Shown in pieces: positions 19,529 through 28,304 of a stretch of 64,000 nucleotides of DNA (its first letter is position 1; every line of letters starts with the position of its first letter). The DNA lies in the NCBI GenBank assembly GCA_017437065.1, contig JAFSBX010000106.1, positions 1 to 64,000 of the forward strand, read 5' to 3'. This DNA is from Lachnospiraceae bacterium. Its GTDB lineage: Bacteria; Bacillota; Clostridia; Lachnospirales; Lachnospiraceae. Both the position numbers and the translations under genes were made by a program. The notes beneath the pieces were generated by a model that was not told where the DNA came from, searched no databases, and saw only the letters and a program-made list of their open reading frames with translations.

Positions 19529-21943
19529 ATGAAATATGGTTATTTTGATGACAAAAACAGAGAATATGTAATTACAAGACCTGATACACCGGCACCTTGG
19601 GCAAATTATCTTGGTTCCCCGGAATATGGAGCAGTTATTTCTAATAATGCAGGTGGATACAGCTTTGCAAAATCAGGTGCAAACGGTCGAATTCTGAGAT
19701 ATGTTTTTAATAATTTTGATCAGCCGGGTCGTTATATGTATATTCGTGATAATGATAGTAAGGACTACTGGTCAGCTTCCTGGCAACCGGTTGGAAAAGA
19801 CCTTGAGTCTTATAAAAGTGAATGCAGACACGGAATAGCTTATACAAAAATGCTTGCAGACTATAGCGATATCCATTCAGAAGCATTGTATTATGTTCCG
19901 TTGGATGAATCTTATGAAGTCTGGAATCTGAAACTGACAAACAATTCAGATGTTGAAAGAAATTTAAGCATTACAGGATATGCAGAATTTACAAACAACA
20001 GCAATTATGAGCAGGATCAGGTGAATTTGCAGTATTCACAGTTTATTACCAGAACTACATTTGTTGAAAACAGAATTCGTCAGGCAATTCATGGAAATTT
20101 GGATGGACTTGAGGATGATGAAGATGTAGATAACAAGACAGTGATTGAAAGATTTTTTGGTCTGGCAGGAGCGGAAGTTTCTTCTTACTGTGGAGATAAG
20201 GAAAAATTTCTTGGAAGATATCATGGATATGGTAATCCGGTAGGAGTTATAAATGGTGATCTTGGCGGAGAGCTTAATTACAATGAGAACGGATGTGGAG
20301 CACTGACATCTGTGATTAGCTTAGCCCCGGGAGAAACCAAGAGCCTTGCATTTATTTTGGGAATGAAATATAACGCAGAAGCAGAAAGCATTCTGAATAA
20401 ATACAAAAATACGGAAGAAACGTGTGATAAAGAATTAAATGAATTGATTAACTATTGGCATGGAAAACTTTCACGCTTTCAGGTGAAAACACCGAGTCCT
20501 GAATTTGATACTATGATTAATACATGGAATGCATATAACTGCTTTATGACCTTTATCTGGTCACGTGCAGCATCCTTTATTTACTGCGGACTTCGTAACG
20601 GATACGGATATCGTGATACTGTACAGGACATTCAGGGTATCATTCATCTGGCACCGGAAATGGCAGTGGACAAAATCAGATTTATGCTTTCTGCACAGGT
20701 AGATAACGGTGGTGGACTTCCGCTTGTCAAATTTACTCACAATGCAGGACATGAAGATACACCGGATGATGCATCTTACGTTAAAGAAACAGGACATCCT
20801 GCATATCGTGCAGACGATGCTTTGTGGCTGTTCCCGACAGTTTATAAATATATTTCCGAATCAGGAGACGTTTCATTTATTGATGAAGTTATTCCTTTTG
20901 CAAATAAGGATGAAGGAACAGTATATGAACATTTAAAACGTGCAATTGACTTTTCTATGAATCGTTTAGGACCTCACGGTCTTCCGGCAGGATTATATGC
21001 AGACTGGAACGACTGTTTAAGACTTGGTAAAGACGGAGAATCTACTTTCGTAGCATTGCAGTTCTATCTTGCCATGACAATATTGAAAAAGTTTGCAGAA
21101 TATAAAGAGGATAAAGAATACATCAGCTATCTTGATAAAGAACAGGAAAAACTTGGAAAACTTATCGAAGACCTGTGCTGGAACGAAGACAGATTTATCC
21201 GCGGATTTACAGAGAAGGGTGAAGTTATCGGAAAACGTACAGATCCTGAAGCAAATATGTGGCTGAATCCGCAGAGTTGGGCAGTAATCAGTGGTCTTGC
21301 TACAGAGGAGCAGGCTGATGCAGCATTGGATAAAGTATATGAGGAACTGAATACGGAATATGGAGCAATGTTAATGTATCCACCGTATCATGCACATGCT
21401 TTTGATGGTGCGCTTGCAGTTATCTATAATGCCGGAGCAAAAGAAAATGCGGGAATTTTCTCACAGTCACAAGGCTGGATTATTCTTGCAGAGGCTTTAA
21501 GAGGGCATGGCGAACGTGCATTTACATACTTTATGGAAAATGCACCGGCAGCACAGAATGACCGTGCCGAAATCCGTAAATTAGAGCCATACTGCTATGG
21601 ACAGTTTACAGAAGGTAAAGCAAGTCCTCACTTTGGTCGTTCCCATGTACACTGGCTCACAGGAACAGCCTCTACAGTTATGGTAGGCTGCGTGGAAGGA
21701 ATTCTTGGTATGCGTCCTGACTTCTACGGACTTAAGATTGCACCTTCCATTCCAAAAGAATGGGAATCCTTTGAAATTGATAAAGAGTTTAGAGGAAAAC
21801 ATTTACATATTGTGGTTAAGAACCCGGGACATGCAGAATCAGGCTGCAAAAAACTTATCGTCAACGGTAAGGAAATCGAAGGAAATTATGTGCCGGAAGA
21901 GCTGATGGAAGCTCAGACAGAAATTGAATTGCTTATCTCATAA
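19529..21943 (+). CDS. GH94 phosphorylase, cellobiose/chitobiose phosphorylase type
   Basis: An 804-residue cytoplasmic inverting phosphorylase that would split a beta-linked disaccharide with phosphate into a sugar 1-phosphate and a free sugar. The N-terminus MKYGYFDDKNREYVITRPDT and the length fit cellobiose and N,N'-diacetylchitobiose phosphorylases (about 800-811 residues). The (alpha/alpha)6 barrel has the catalytic motif ADWNDCL with the general acid Asp at D492; YRDTVQD and GTAST are further family motifs. There is no signal peptide. The neighbourhood is about beta-1,3-glucan, so the acceptor could be a beta-1,3-linked sugar, but homology alone points to beta-1,4. A terminator follows the gene. 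Confidence 0.85.
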   Translation: MKYGYFDDKNREYVITRPDTPAPWANYLGSPEYGAVISNNAGGYSFAKSGANGRILRYVFNNFDQPGRYMYIRDNDSKDYWSASWQPVGKDLESYKSECRHGIAYTKMLADYSDIHSEALYYVPLDESYEVWNLKLTNNSDVERNLSITGYAEFTNNSNYEQDQVNLQYSQFITRTTFVENRIRQAIHGNLDGLEDDEDVDNKTVIERFFGLAGAEVSSYCGDKEKFLGRYHGYGNPVGVINGDLGGELNYNENGCGALTSVISLAPGETKSLAFILGMKYNAEAESILNKYKNTEETCDKELNELINYWHGKLSRFQVKTPSPEFDTMINTWNAYNCFMTFIWSRAASFIYCGLRNGYGYRDTVQDIQGIIHLAPEMAVDKIRFMLSAQVDNGGGLPLVKFTHNAGHEDTPDDASYVKETGHPAYRADDALWLFPTVYKYISESGDVSFIDEVIPFANKDEGTVYEHLKRAIDFSMNRLGPHGLPAGLYADWNDCLRLGKDGESTFVALQFYLAMTILKKFAEYKEDKEYISYLDKEQEKLGKLIEDLCWNEDRFIRGFTEKGEVIGKRTDPEANMWLNPQSWAVISGLATEEQADAALDKVYEELNTEYGAMLMYPPYHAHAFDGALAVIYNAGAKENAGIFSQSQGWIILAEALRGHGERAFTYFMENAPAAQNDRAEIRKLEPYCYGQFTEGKASPHFGRSHVHWLTGTASTVMVGCVEGILGMRPDFYGLKIAPSIPKEWESFEIDKEFRGKHLHIVVKNPGHAESGCKKLIVNGKEIEGNYVPEELMEAQTEIELLIS

Positions 21944-21974
21944 GTTTTTTTCCCTTATTTAATATAGTTTTTAG

Positions 21975-22021
21975 AAAAAGAACGATGCTGTTGTTAGGAT
22001 ATGACAGCATCGTTCTTTTTT
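21975..22021 (+). terminator. Terminator after first GH94
   Basis: AAAAAGAACGATGCTGT at 21975-21991 pairs perfectly with its complement at 22004-22020, followed by a T-run. The rest of the gap up to 22252 holds the promoter region of the importer operon. Confidence 0.92.
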
Positions 22022-22065
22022 GATGATATATCAAATTTTTGTTCCATTTTATATTTTAAATCAAT

Positions 22066-22093
22066 GGTTATGACATGGATGTGATATTTTTAC
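22066..22093. promoter_or_regulatory. Candidate AraC operator upstream of the sugar importer
   Basis: GGTTATGACATGGATGTGAT followed by ATTTTTACC resembles the site at 19401. A good -10 box (TATAAT, 22128-22133) lies about 35 bases further on without a convincing -35 box, as expected for an activator-dependent promoter. Confidence 0.45.
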
Positions 22094-22252
22094 CATTATT
22101 TTTGTATAGAGAATGTAAAAATAAAGCTATAATTCAATCATCGAAAGCGATAAAGAAACAAAATAAGACAAAGGCATAAAGAAATTTATTCATAACAAAA
22201 TTTCTTTACATAAATGCAAATAACTAAAAAACATGTTTAGGGAGGAAATAAC

Positions 22253-23665
22253 ATGAAGAGAAAAGTATTAAGTACTTTACTGGCAGCAACAATGGTAGCA
22301 AGTGTATTAACCGGCTGTGGTTCCAAAACTGAAAGCACATCCAACACAACAACAGATTCTGCTACAAGTAAAACAGACACAGCAGATAAGGCAGAGGCTA
22401 CAGACACAGCGGATGCTTCATCCACAGAACAGGGAAAAATCGTTAACATCTATTGTTGGAATGACGAATTCAAAAGCCGTTACGAAGCATATGCAGCTGA
22501 TTTGGCTGAAACACACGGTGTTGAAGTAAACTTCGTAATCGTAGCAAATGAAAACAATGCGTACCAGAACAACTTGGATGCAGCATTAACTGCTCAAGAA
22601 TCTGCAGCAGCAGACGATAAAGTTGACGTATTCTTAATTGAAGCAGACTATGCATCAAAGTATACAAAAACAGACTTCACATTGGATGTTATCAATGATG
22701 TAGGATTAACAGCAGAAGATTTATCCGGACAGTATCAGTATACAAAAGATATCGTTTCAGTTGACGGAGTACAGAAAGGTACCACATGGCAGGCAACACC
22801 GGGTCTTTTCGCTTACAGACGTTCTATTGCAAAGGAAGTTCTTGGAACAGATGATCCGACAGAAGTACAGGCAATGTTAAGTGACTGGACAAAATTCGAT
22901 GAAGTTGCAGCTAAAATGAAAGATTCAGGTTATTTCATGCTTTCCGGTTATGATGATGCTTTTAGAACATTCTCTAACAACGTATCTGCACCTTGGGTAA
23001 GCGGTACACAGATTGTTATTGATGACAACATCATGAAATGGGTAGAGCAGACTAAATTATATACAGACAACGGATATAACAACAAAACAACTCTTTGGGC
23101 ACCGGAATGGAGTGCTGATCAGGGTCCTGCAGGTAAAGTATTCGGTTTCTTCTATTCAACATGGGGAATTAACTTCACATTGTTAGGAAACTCTTTAGAA
23201 GATGCAGAAGGCGAACAGGCAGTTGGAAACGGAATCTTTGGTGATTATGCAGTATGTGAAGGTCCTCAGGCTTATTACTGGGGTGGAACATGGATTTGTG
23301 CAGCAAAAGGAACAGATAACATTCCTTTCATCAAAGATATGATGTACAGATTAACATGTGATGCTGCAACTATGAAACAGATTACTCTTGATACACAGGA
23401 TTATACAAACAATGTAGCAGCTATGGAAGAAATTGCAGGCAGTGATTACGCTTCAGATTTCTTAGGCGGACAGAACCATATTGCACTTTTCTCAGAAGCA
23501 GCTAAGAAAATTGATATGAGCAACATCAGTGACTATGATCAGGGATTAAATGAATCAATTCAGCAGGCAATGCACGAATATTTCGAAGGCAATGTTGATT
23601 TAGATACAGCTTTAGAAAACTTCTATACAGCAGCTATGGAAAAATATCCTGAATTAACAAAATAA
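22253..23665 (+). CDS. Sugar ABC transporter substrate-binding lipoprotein
   Basis: A 470-residue family 1 extracellular solute-binding protein. The signal ends in a lipobox (SVLTGC, Cys22), followed by a Ser/Thr/Ala-rich linker and then the binding lobes (NIYCWNDEFKSRYEAY, DVFLIEADYA, YYWGGTWICAAKGTDN). Aromatic-rich segments fit an oligosaccharide ligand. It heads an operon with two permeases and a chemoreceptor; the ATPase is absent, so a shared MsmK-type ATPase encoded elsewhere is likely. From context the ligand is a beta-1,3-gluco-oligosaccharide. GGGAGGAAATAAC precedes the ATG. Codon use is close to that of highly expressed genes (many GTA, GCA and AAC codons). Confidence 0.92.
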   Translation: MKRKVLSTLLAATMVASVLTGCGSKTESTSNTTTDSATSKTDTADKAEATDTADASSTEQGKIVNIYCWNDEFKSRYEAYAADLAETHGVEVNFVIVANENNAYQNNLDAALTAQESAAADDKVDVFLIEADYASKYTKTDFTLDVINDVGLTAEDLSGQYQYTKDIVSVDGVQKGTTWQATPGLFAYRRSIAKEVLGTDDPTEVQAMLSDWTKFDEVAAKMKDSGYFMLSGYDDAFRTFSNNVSAPWVSGTQIVIDDNIMKWVEQTKLYTDNGYNNKTTLWAPEWSADQGPAGKVFGFFYSTWGINFTLLGNSLEDAEGEQAVGNGIFGDYAVCEGPQAYYWGGTWICAAKGTDNIPFIKDMMYRLTCDAATMKQITLDTQDYTNNVAAMEEIAGSDYASDFLGGQNHIALFSEAAKKIDMSNISDYDQGLNESIQQAMHEYFEGNVDLDTALENFYTAAMEKYPELTK

Positions 23666-23688
23666 TTTTGTAAGGACAATATTGTGAC

Positions 23689-23734
23689 AGAAAAAAGGGG
23701 CGTCTGAGAAAAGAAAAAAGGATGTCCCTTTTCT
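23689..23734 (+). promoter_or_regulatory. Intercistronic stem-loop between binding protein and permease
   Basis: AGAAAAAAGGGGCGTC at 23689-23704 pairs with GATGTCCCTTTTCT at 23721-23734. There is no long T-run after it, so it is more likely an mRNA-stabilising or partial-termination structure that lets the binding protein be made in excess over the permeases. Confidence 0.65.
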
Positions 23735-23766
23735 GACTAAAATCTGTCAGGAATAGGAGAAGGAAT

Positions 23767-24687
23767 ATGAAAGCTTCCAGCATGAAAAAGAAAAAGCATG
23801 TAAGTTATTCTAAATGGGGATACATTTTCCTCATACCGTTTTTTCTGGTATATACGATATTTTCGCTTATACCTATGATATCAACTTTTTATTACAGTTT
23901 CTTTGAAAACTATATGTCCGGATTAAAGACAATTGGACCAACATTTATTGGTTTAGAAAATTATAAAACATTGTTAACACAGGGCGATTTGCTGAAATAT
24001 ATAGGAAATACTTTGATTATGTGGATTCTTGGATTTGTTCCGCAGATAATCGTTTCTTTACTTTTAGCATCATGGTTTGCTAATTCGCGCTTAAGATTAA
24101 AATGTTCCGGTTTCTTTAAAACCGTTATTTATATGCCAAACCTGATTATGGCATCTGCAATGTCAATGTTATTCTTTGCATTATTCTCAAACAATGGTCC
24201 TATCAACATGGTATTAATGGATGCAGGCATTATAGATGAGTCAATTCATTTTATGTCTTCCACAGGCGGTGCCAGAGGTTTGATAGCACTTATGAACTTT
24301 TTAATGTGGTTCGGAAATACTACGATCGTTTTAATGGCAGGAATCATGGGAATTGATCCGGGGTTATTTGAAGCAGCAGAAGTGGATGGAGCAACTCCGG
24401 GACAGGTATTTACTAAAATTACCTTACCGTTATTAAAACCGATTTTAACATATACTTTTATTACTTCCATGATTGGAGGATTGCAGATGTACGATCTTCC
24501 ACAGATTCTTACAAATGGTGCCGGTGGTCCGGACAGAACAACAATGACTTTAATTATGTATCTGAATAAACATTTGTTTAATAAAAACTATGGTATGGCA
24601 GGAGCACTTTCCGTACTCATCTTTATTGTTACAGGTGCATTAAGTGTTATAGTATTTAACTCCTTAACCAGTCAGAAAGAGAAATGA
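23767..24687 (+). CDS. Sugar ABC transporter permease, MalF/UgpA type
   Basis: A 306-residue inner-membrane permease with six predicted helices. The EAA loop that docks the ATPase reads EAAEVDGATPGQVFTKITLP near residues 202-221. It starts with a Lys-rich cytoplasmic tail and the first helix GYIFLIPFFLVYTIFSLIP. AGGAGAAGG precedes the ATG. It lies between the solute-binding protein and the second permease, with which it should form the heterodimeric channel. Confidence 0.93.
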   Translation: MKASSMKKKKHVSYSKWGYIFLIPFFLVYTIFSLIPMISTFYYSFFENYMSGLKTIGPTFIGLENYKTLLTQGDLLKYIGNTLIMWILGFVPQIIVSLLLASWFANSRLRLKCSGFFKTVIYMPNLIMASAMSMLFFALFSNNGPINMVLMDAGIIDESIHFMSSTGGARGLIALMNFLMWFGNTTIVLMAGIMGIDPGLFEAAEVDGATPGQVFTKITLPLLKPILTYTFITSMIGGLQMYDLPQILTNGAGGPDRTTMTLIMYLNKHLFNKNYGMAGALSVLIFIVTGALSVIVFNSLTSQKEK

Positions 24688-24698
24688 GGTAACGTGGA

Positions 24699-25562
24699 AT
24701 GGAAAAAGAATTAAAAGGAAGCGAATTATCCAGTATAAAAAGAAGAAGGATTGTTTCCTACATAGTATTGGTTGTATTAACATTTGCATGTATATTGCCT
24801 TTCTATATGCTGCTCATTAACTCAACAAGAGCGCATGTAGATATTCAAAGAAGTTTTTCTCTGATACCGGGAGGAAGTTTCGTAAAGAATATTACAAACG
24901 TGTTGAATAACGAAACAATATTGATTGTTCAAGGTATGATTAACAGTTTAATCGTATCCACATTGACGGTCGTATTATCTGTATATTTTTCAGCGATGAC
25001 TGCATATGCGATACATGCCTATGATTTTAAATTTAAAAAAGCAGCATTTAACTTTATTTTACTTATTATGACAATACCGACTCAGGTAGGTGCTCTTGGT
25101 TTCGTAAATATGATTACGGATATGGGATTAAAAGAAACCTTTATTCCATTGATTATACCGGCAATTGCTTCTCCGGCAACATTTTTCTTTATGAAACAAT
25201 ATATGGAAGGTTCTATAGCTCTAGAGATTGTTGAAGCAGCAAGAATTGATGGTTCAGGAGAATTCCGTACATTTAACAGTATCATTATGCCGATGATGAA
25301 ACCGGCATTGGCCGTGCAGGCTATCTTTGGATTTGTATCAAGCTGGAACAATTATTTTACTCCGTCTTTGGTATTAACAAAGGCTACAAACAAAACACTT
25401 CCATTATGGATTGCATACCTTAGAAGTGCAGACTTTACAAAGTTTGATATGGGTCAGTTATATACAATGATTGCGTTCTCTATTTTTCCGGTTATTGTGA
25501 TTTATCTGTTCCTTTCTAAGTACATTGTAGCAGGTGTTACTCTTGGTGGCGTGAAGGGTTAA
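24699..25562 (+). CDS. Sugar ABC transporter permease, MalG/UgpE type
   Basis: A 287-residue partner permease with six predicted helices and the EAA motif [20 protein letters not shown] near residues 180-199. Twelve bases separate it from the first permease, and GAGG precedes the ATG. It ends in LGGVKG, the usual C-terminus of this family. Its stop lies 14 bases before the chemoreceptor gene, indicating co-transcription. Confidence 0.93.
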   Translation: MEKELKGSELSSIKRRRIVSYIVLVVLTFACILPFYMLLINSTRAHVDIQRSFSLIPGGSFVKNITNVLNNETILIVQGMINSLIVSTLTVVLSVYFSAMTAYAIHAYDFKFKKAAFNFILLIMTIPTQVGALGFVNMITDMGLKETFIPLIIPAIASPATFFFMKQYMEGSIALEIVEAARIDGSGEFRTFNSIIMPMMKPALAVQAIFGFVSSWNNYFTPSLVLTKATNKTLPLWIAYLRSADFTKFDMGQLYTMIAFSIFPVIVIYLFLSKYIVAGVTLGGVKG

Positions 25563-25576
25563 AAGGAAATGATTTT

Positions 25577-27286
25577 ATGAAAAAAAGAGTATGGACATTT
25601 TCAAGGAAATTACTGGCGTTATGTCTGTTACCAATGGTAGTGGTATGTGCATTGGTTGCAACCATCAGTACAGTAACTTTGAGGAAGGCTATTGAAGAGG
25701 AAATTTACAGTTCCTTGCAGATAGTTGCCGCAGCAGTAAGTGAAACATATACGAATCTTTATGAAGGAGATTACTCCGTTGACTTTGTGGGCAAGGTCAG
25801 AAAAGGAGATACGGAGATTAACGGCAGATATGAGCTGATAGATGCGATAAAAGAAAAGACCGGTTATGATGTCTCTATGTTGTTTGGAAATACAAGGTTA
25901 ATAACTTCTCTGAAAAAAGAAAATGGTGCAAGAGCCAATGGGATTCCAACAGATAAAGCAGTTTATGCAAGAATTGAAGAGGGAAAGACTTTTTTTCTAA
26001 AAGATTTCGAGGTTGTCGGAAATGAATCGTATGTAATATACGAGCCGTTAATTAACTCAGATGGAAGTATTGCAGGAGCAATTGAGGTAGTAACACCCAG
26101 TGCGAGTGTTAATCGGATGATTAGTGAACAGGTAATGGAAATCGTTATTTTTGCATTGGCGTTTTCTGTTGCAACAGCCATCATAGTCTTGTTGCTTTCA
26201 CGTTCCATGGTAATCAGAATGGGAAGGATTAGTCGTTTTCTGGAAAGACTTATCAGCGGAAAACTTGACCATGAACCTCATGTGAAAAATTTGAAAGTAC
26301 AGGATGAGTTAGGCGATATTTATCGAAATTGTGTTAAGGTGCAGGATACATTTAAGGAGATGGTAAGAGAAATCAAATTGTCCTGTGATGACTTGAAAAA
26401 TGCAGCAGATAAATTTTCAGATTTGGCTCAGAATACTACCGATGCTGCAGACGGAGTGAAGGTAGCAGTAGAAGAGATTTCCAATGGTGCAAGGATTCAG
26501 GCAGACAGTACGGGAGTTGCACATGATAATATAGCTATGATAAGCAACCAGATTGGTCTCATTAATAAAGAAGTAGATGATATGGCTGATTATGCAAAAA
26601 TAATGTCCGGAAAGGAAAAAGAATCAGAAGTGATTATTGGAGAACTTTCAGTATCTAATGACCACACAAAAGATTCCGTAGCAAAGGTTGCAGAACAGAT
26701 TACATTGATGAGTAGTGCAGTAGTTAATATAAAAAATGCAGTTGAAATGATTCAGGCAATTGCAGAAGAAACGGATTTACTGTCATTGAATGCAAGTATA
26801 GAGGCTGCAAGAGCAGGAGAAGCAGGAAGAGGTTTTGCGGTTGTGGCAGAACAGATTAGCAAGCTGGCGTTGCAATCGAATGATTCAGGAAAGGATATTG
26901 AGAGAATTCTTGGAGAAATCACCGAAACGTCTGAAAAGATGGTATCTGTTATGGGTGAGGTTCGCTTGAATATGGATATCCAGCAGAAGAAGCTGGAAGA
27001 AACGCGAATTACTTATCAGGCTGTAGCAGAGGGTGTAGATAAATCATTAGAGAATATCGGTAGTATCAGAGAAAAAATTACGGTATTAAATTCTTCCGGT
27101 GAATCTATCAATGATACGGTAGAAGATTTGGCAGCAATTTCTGAGGAAAATGCAATGGCAGCATCCAATACGATGGAAACTGCTAAGCATATGAGTGATA
27201 CTATGCAGACAGTGCAAAAGTCTTCAAAGGAGCTGTTGAATTTGGCCGACAGATTGCAGGAAGTAGTTGGAAGTTTTAGTGTTTAA
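25577..27286 (+). CDS. Methyl-accepting chemotaxis protein in the glucan importer operon
   Basis: A 569-residue chemoreceptor. A first membrane helix (about 11-33) is followed by an extracellular Cache-type sensor (about 35-190), a second helix ([18 protein letters not shown], about 193-210), a HAMP linker, and a cytoplasmic signalling hairpin with the tip [20 protein letters not shown]. There is no CheR-binding pentapeptide at the C-terminus. It directly follows the two permease genes, so it probably responds to the same sugar, either through the Cache domain or through contact with the loaded binding protein. It implies that the organism is motile. A strong terminator follows. Confidence 0.93.
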   Translation: MKKRVWTFSRKLLALCLLPMVVVCALVATISTVTLRKAIEEEIYSSLQIVAAAVSETYTNLYEGDYSVDFVGKVRKGDTEINGRYELIDAIKEKTGYDVSMLFGNTRLITSLKKENGARANGIPTDKAVYARIEEGKTFFLKDFEVVGNESYVIYEPLINSDGSIAGAIEVVTPSASVNRMISEQVMEIVIFALAFSVATAIIVLLLSRSMVIRMGRISRFLERLISGKLDHEPHVKNLKVQDELGDIYRNCVKVQDTFKEMVREIKLSCDDLKNAADKFSDLAQNTTDAADGVKVAVEEISNGARIQADSTGVAHDNIAMISNQIGLINKEVDDMADYAKIMSGKEKESEVIIGELSVSNDHTKDSVAKVAEQITLMSSAVVNIKNAVEMIQAIAEETDLLSLNASIEAARAGEAGRGFAVVAEQISKLALQSNDSGKDIERILGEITETSEKMVSVMGEVRLNMDIQQKKLEETRITYQAVAEGVDKSLENIGSIREKITVLNSSGESINDTVEDLAAISEENAMAASNTMETAKHMSDTMQTVQKSSKELLNLADRLQEVVGSFSV

Positions 27287-27290
27287 GGTA

Positions 27291-27328
27291 AAAATGAGTG
27301 TCGCAATATGTGTGACACTCATTTTTTT
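27291..27328 (+). terminator. Terminator after the importer-chemoreceptor operon
   Basis: AAAATGAGTGTC at 27291-27302 pairs perfectly with GACACTCATTTT at 27314-27325, followed by T residues. Confidence 0.93.
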
Positions 27329-27344
27329 ATTTATTTAAGCAGGA

Positions 27345-27377
27345 TTTTGATATTTAAAGCATGATTTTTATATTTGG
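27345..27377. promoter_or_regulatory. Candidate AraC operator upstream of cytoplasmic GH16
   Basis: The 31-base segment starting TTTTGATATTTAAAGCATGA agrees at 27 of 31 positions with the segment at 31170-31200 upstream of the second secreted GH16. It lies about 75-105 bases before the GH16 start at 27451. Confidence 0.55.
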
Positions 27378-27450
27378 TTGTAAATAAATTTGATATTATA
27401 TGTATGATATATAGGGAATTTTTGTCATGCTTGGAAAAAAGGAGAAAGAA

Positions 27451-28260
27451 ATGGAAAAGAAAGAGAGAATAACAGAATCCGAATATCGTCTGGTGTGGGA
27501 AGATGATTTCGATGGTACAGAATTAAATATGGATGATTGGAATTATGAATATCATGAACCAGGCTGGGTAAATAATGAATTACAAGAGTATGTGGATTCT
27601 AAGGAAAATATCTTTGTGAAAGACAGTAATTTAATACTTAAAGCGATAAAAAGAGAAAAAGAAGGAAAAGTTTGTTATACGTCAGGTAGAGTTAATACAC
27701 AAAATAAGCATGATTTTAAATATGGCAGATTTGAAGCAAGACTGAAAGTACCAAGCGGAAAGGGATTTTTGCCTGCGTTTTGGATGATGCCTACTGAAGA
27801 GGAGTTTTATGGTCAGTGGCCAAAATGTGGCGAAATTGACATTATGGAAGTGCTTGGAGATCAGTTGGAAACAAATTATGGAACCATTCATTATGGTGAG
27901 CCACACGAACAGAATCAAGGAAGTTATACGTTGGCAGAGGGTGATTTTTCCGGCGAATATCATGTATATGCCTGTGAGTGGGAACCGGGTGAAATTAGGT
28001 ACTATGTAGATGGCAAGAAGTATCATACGGTAAATAACTGGTTTACCAAAAAAGAAGGAGAATCAGAGAAGGAATATCCGGCACCGTTTAATCAACTGTT
28101 TTACATAATTTTAAACGTTGCAGTAGGTGGAAATTGGCCGGGAAATCCGGAGCCGGATGCTGTTTTTGCAGAAAATGCAGAGATGTGGATTGACTATGTA
28201 AGAGTGTATCAGAAAGACAGCTATGATGAAAATGTAACAAAACGTGTGAAAGAAGCTTGA
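27451..28260 (+). CDS. GH16 laminarinase-type enzyme without signal peptide
   Basis: I choose ATG 27451 because GGAGA lies five bases upstream; an in-frame ATG at 27427 has no ribosome site. The 269-residue product is a bare GH16 domain starting MEKKERITESEYRLVWEDDF, with no signal peptide, membrane helix or binding module. Catalytic GEIDIME is at E128, D130 and E133, with the beta-bulge of beta-1,3-glucanases, and VNNELQEY is conserved. It is closely similar to the GH16 domains of both secreted enzymes. It appears to act inside the cell, cutting imported oligosaccharides for the phosphorylase encoded 44 bases downstream. Non-classical secretion cannot be ruled out. Confidence 0.88.
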   Translation: MEKKERITESEYRLVWEDDFDGTELNMDDWNYEYHEPGWVNNELQEYVDSKENIFVKDSNLILKAIKREKEGKVCYTSGRVNTQNKHDFKYGRFEARLKVPSGKGFLPAFWMMPTEEEFYGQWPKCGEIDIMEVLGDQLETNYGTIHYGEPHEQNQGSYTLAEGDFSGEYHVYACEWEPGEIRYYVDGKKYHTVNNWFTKKEGESEKEYPAPFNQLFYIILNVAVGGNWPGNPEPDAVFAENAEMWIDYVRVYQKDSYDENVTKRVKEA

Positions 28261-28304
28261 TAAAAATAAAATATAAAGCACATTTTGTGCGGACAGGAGG
28301 AAAA

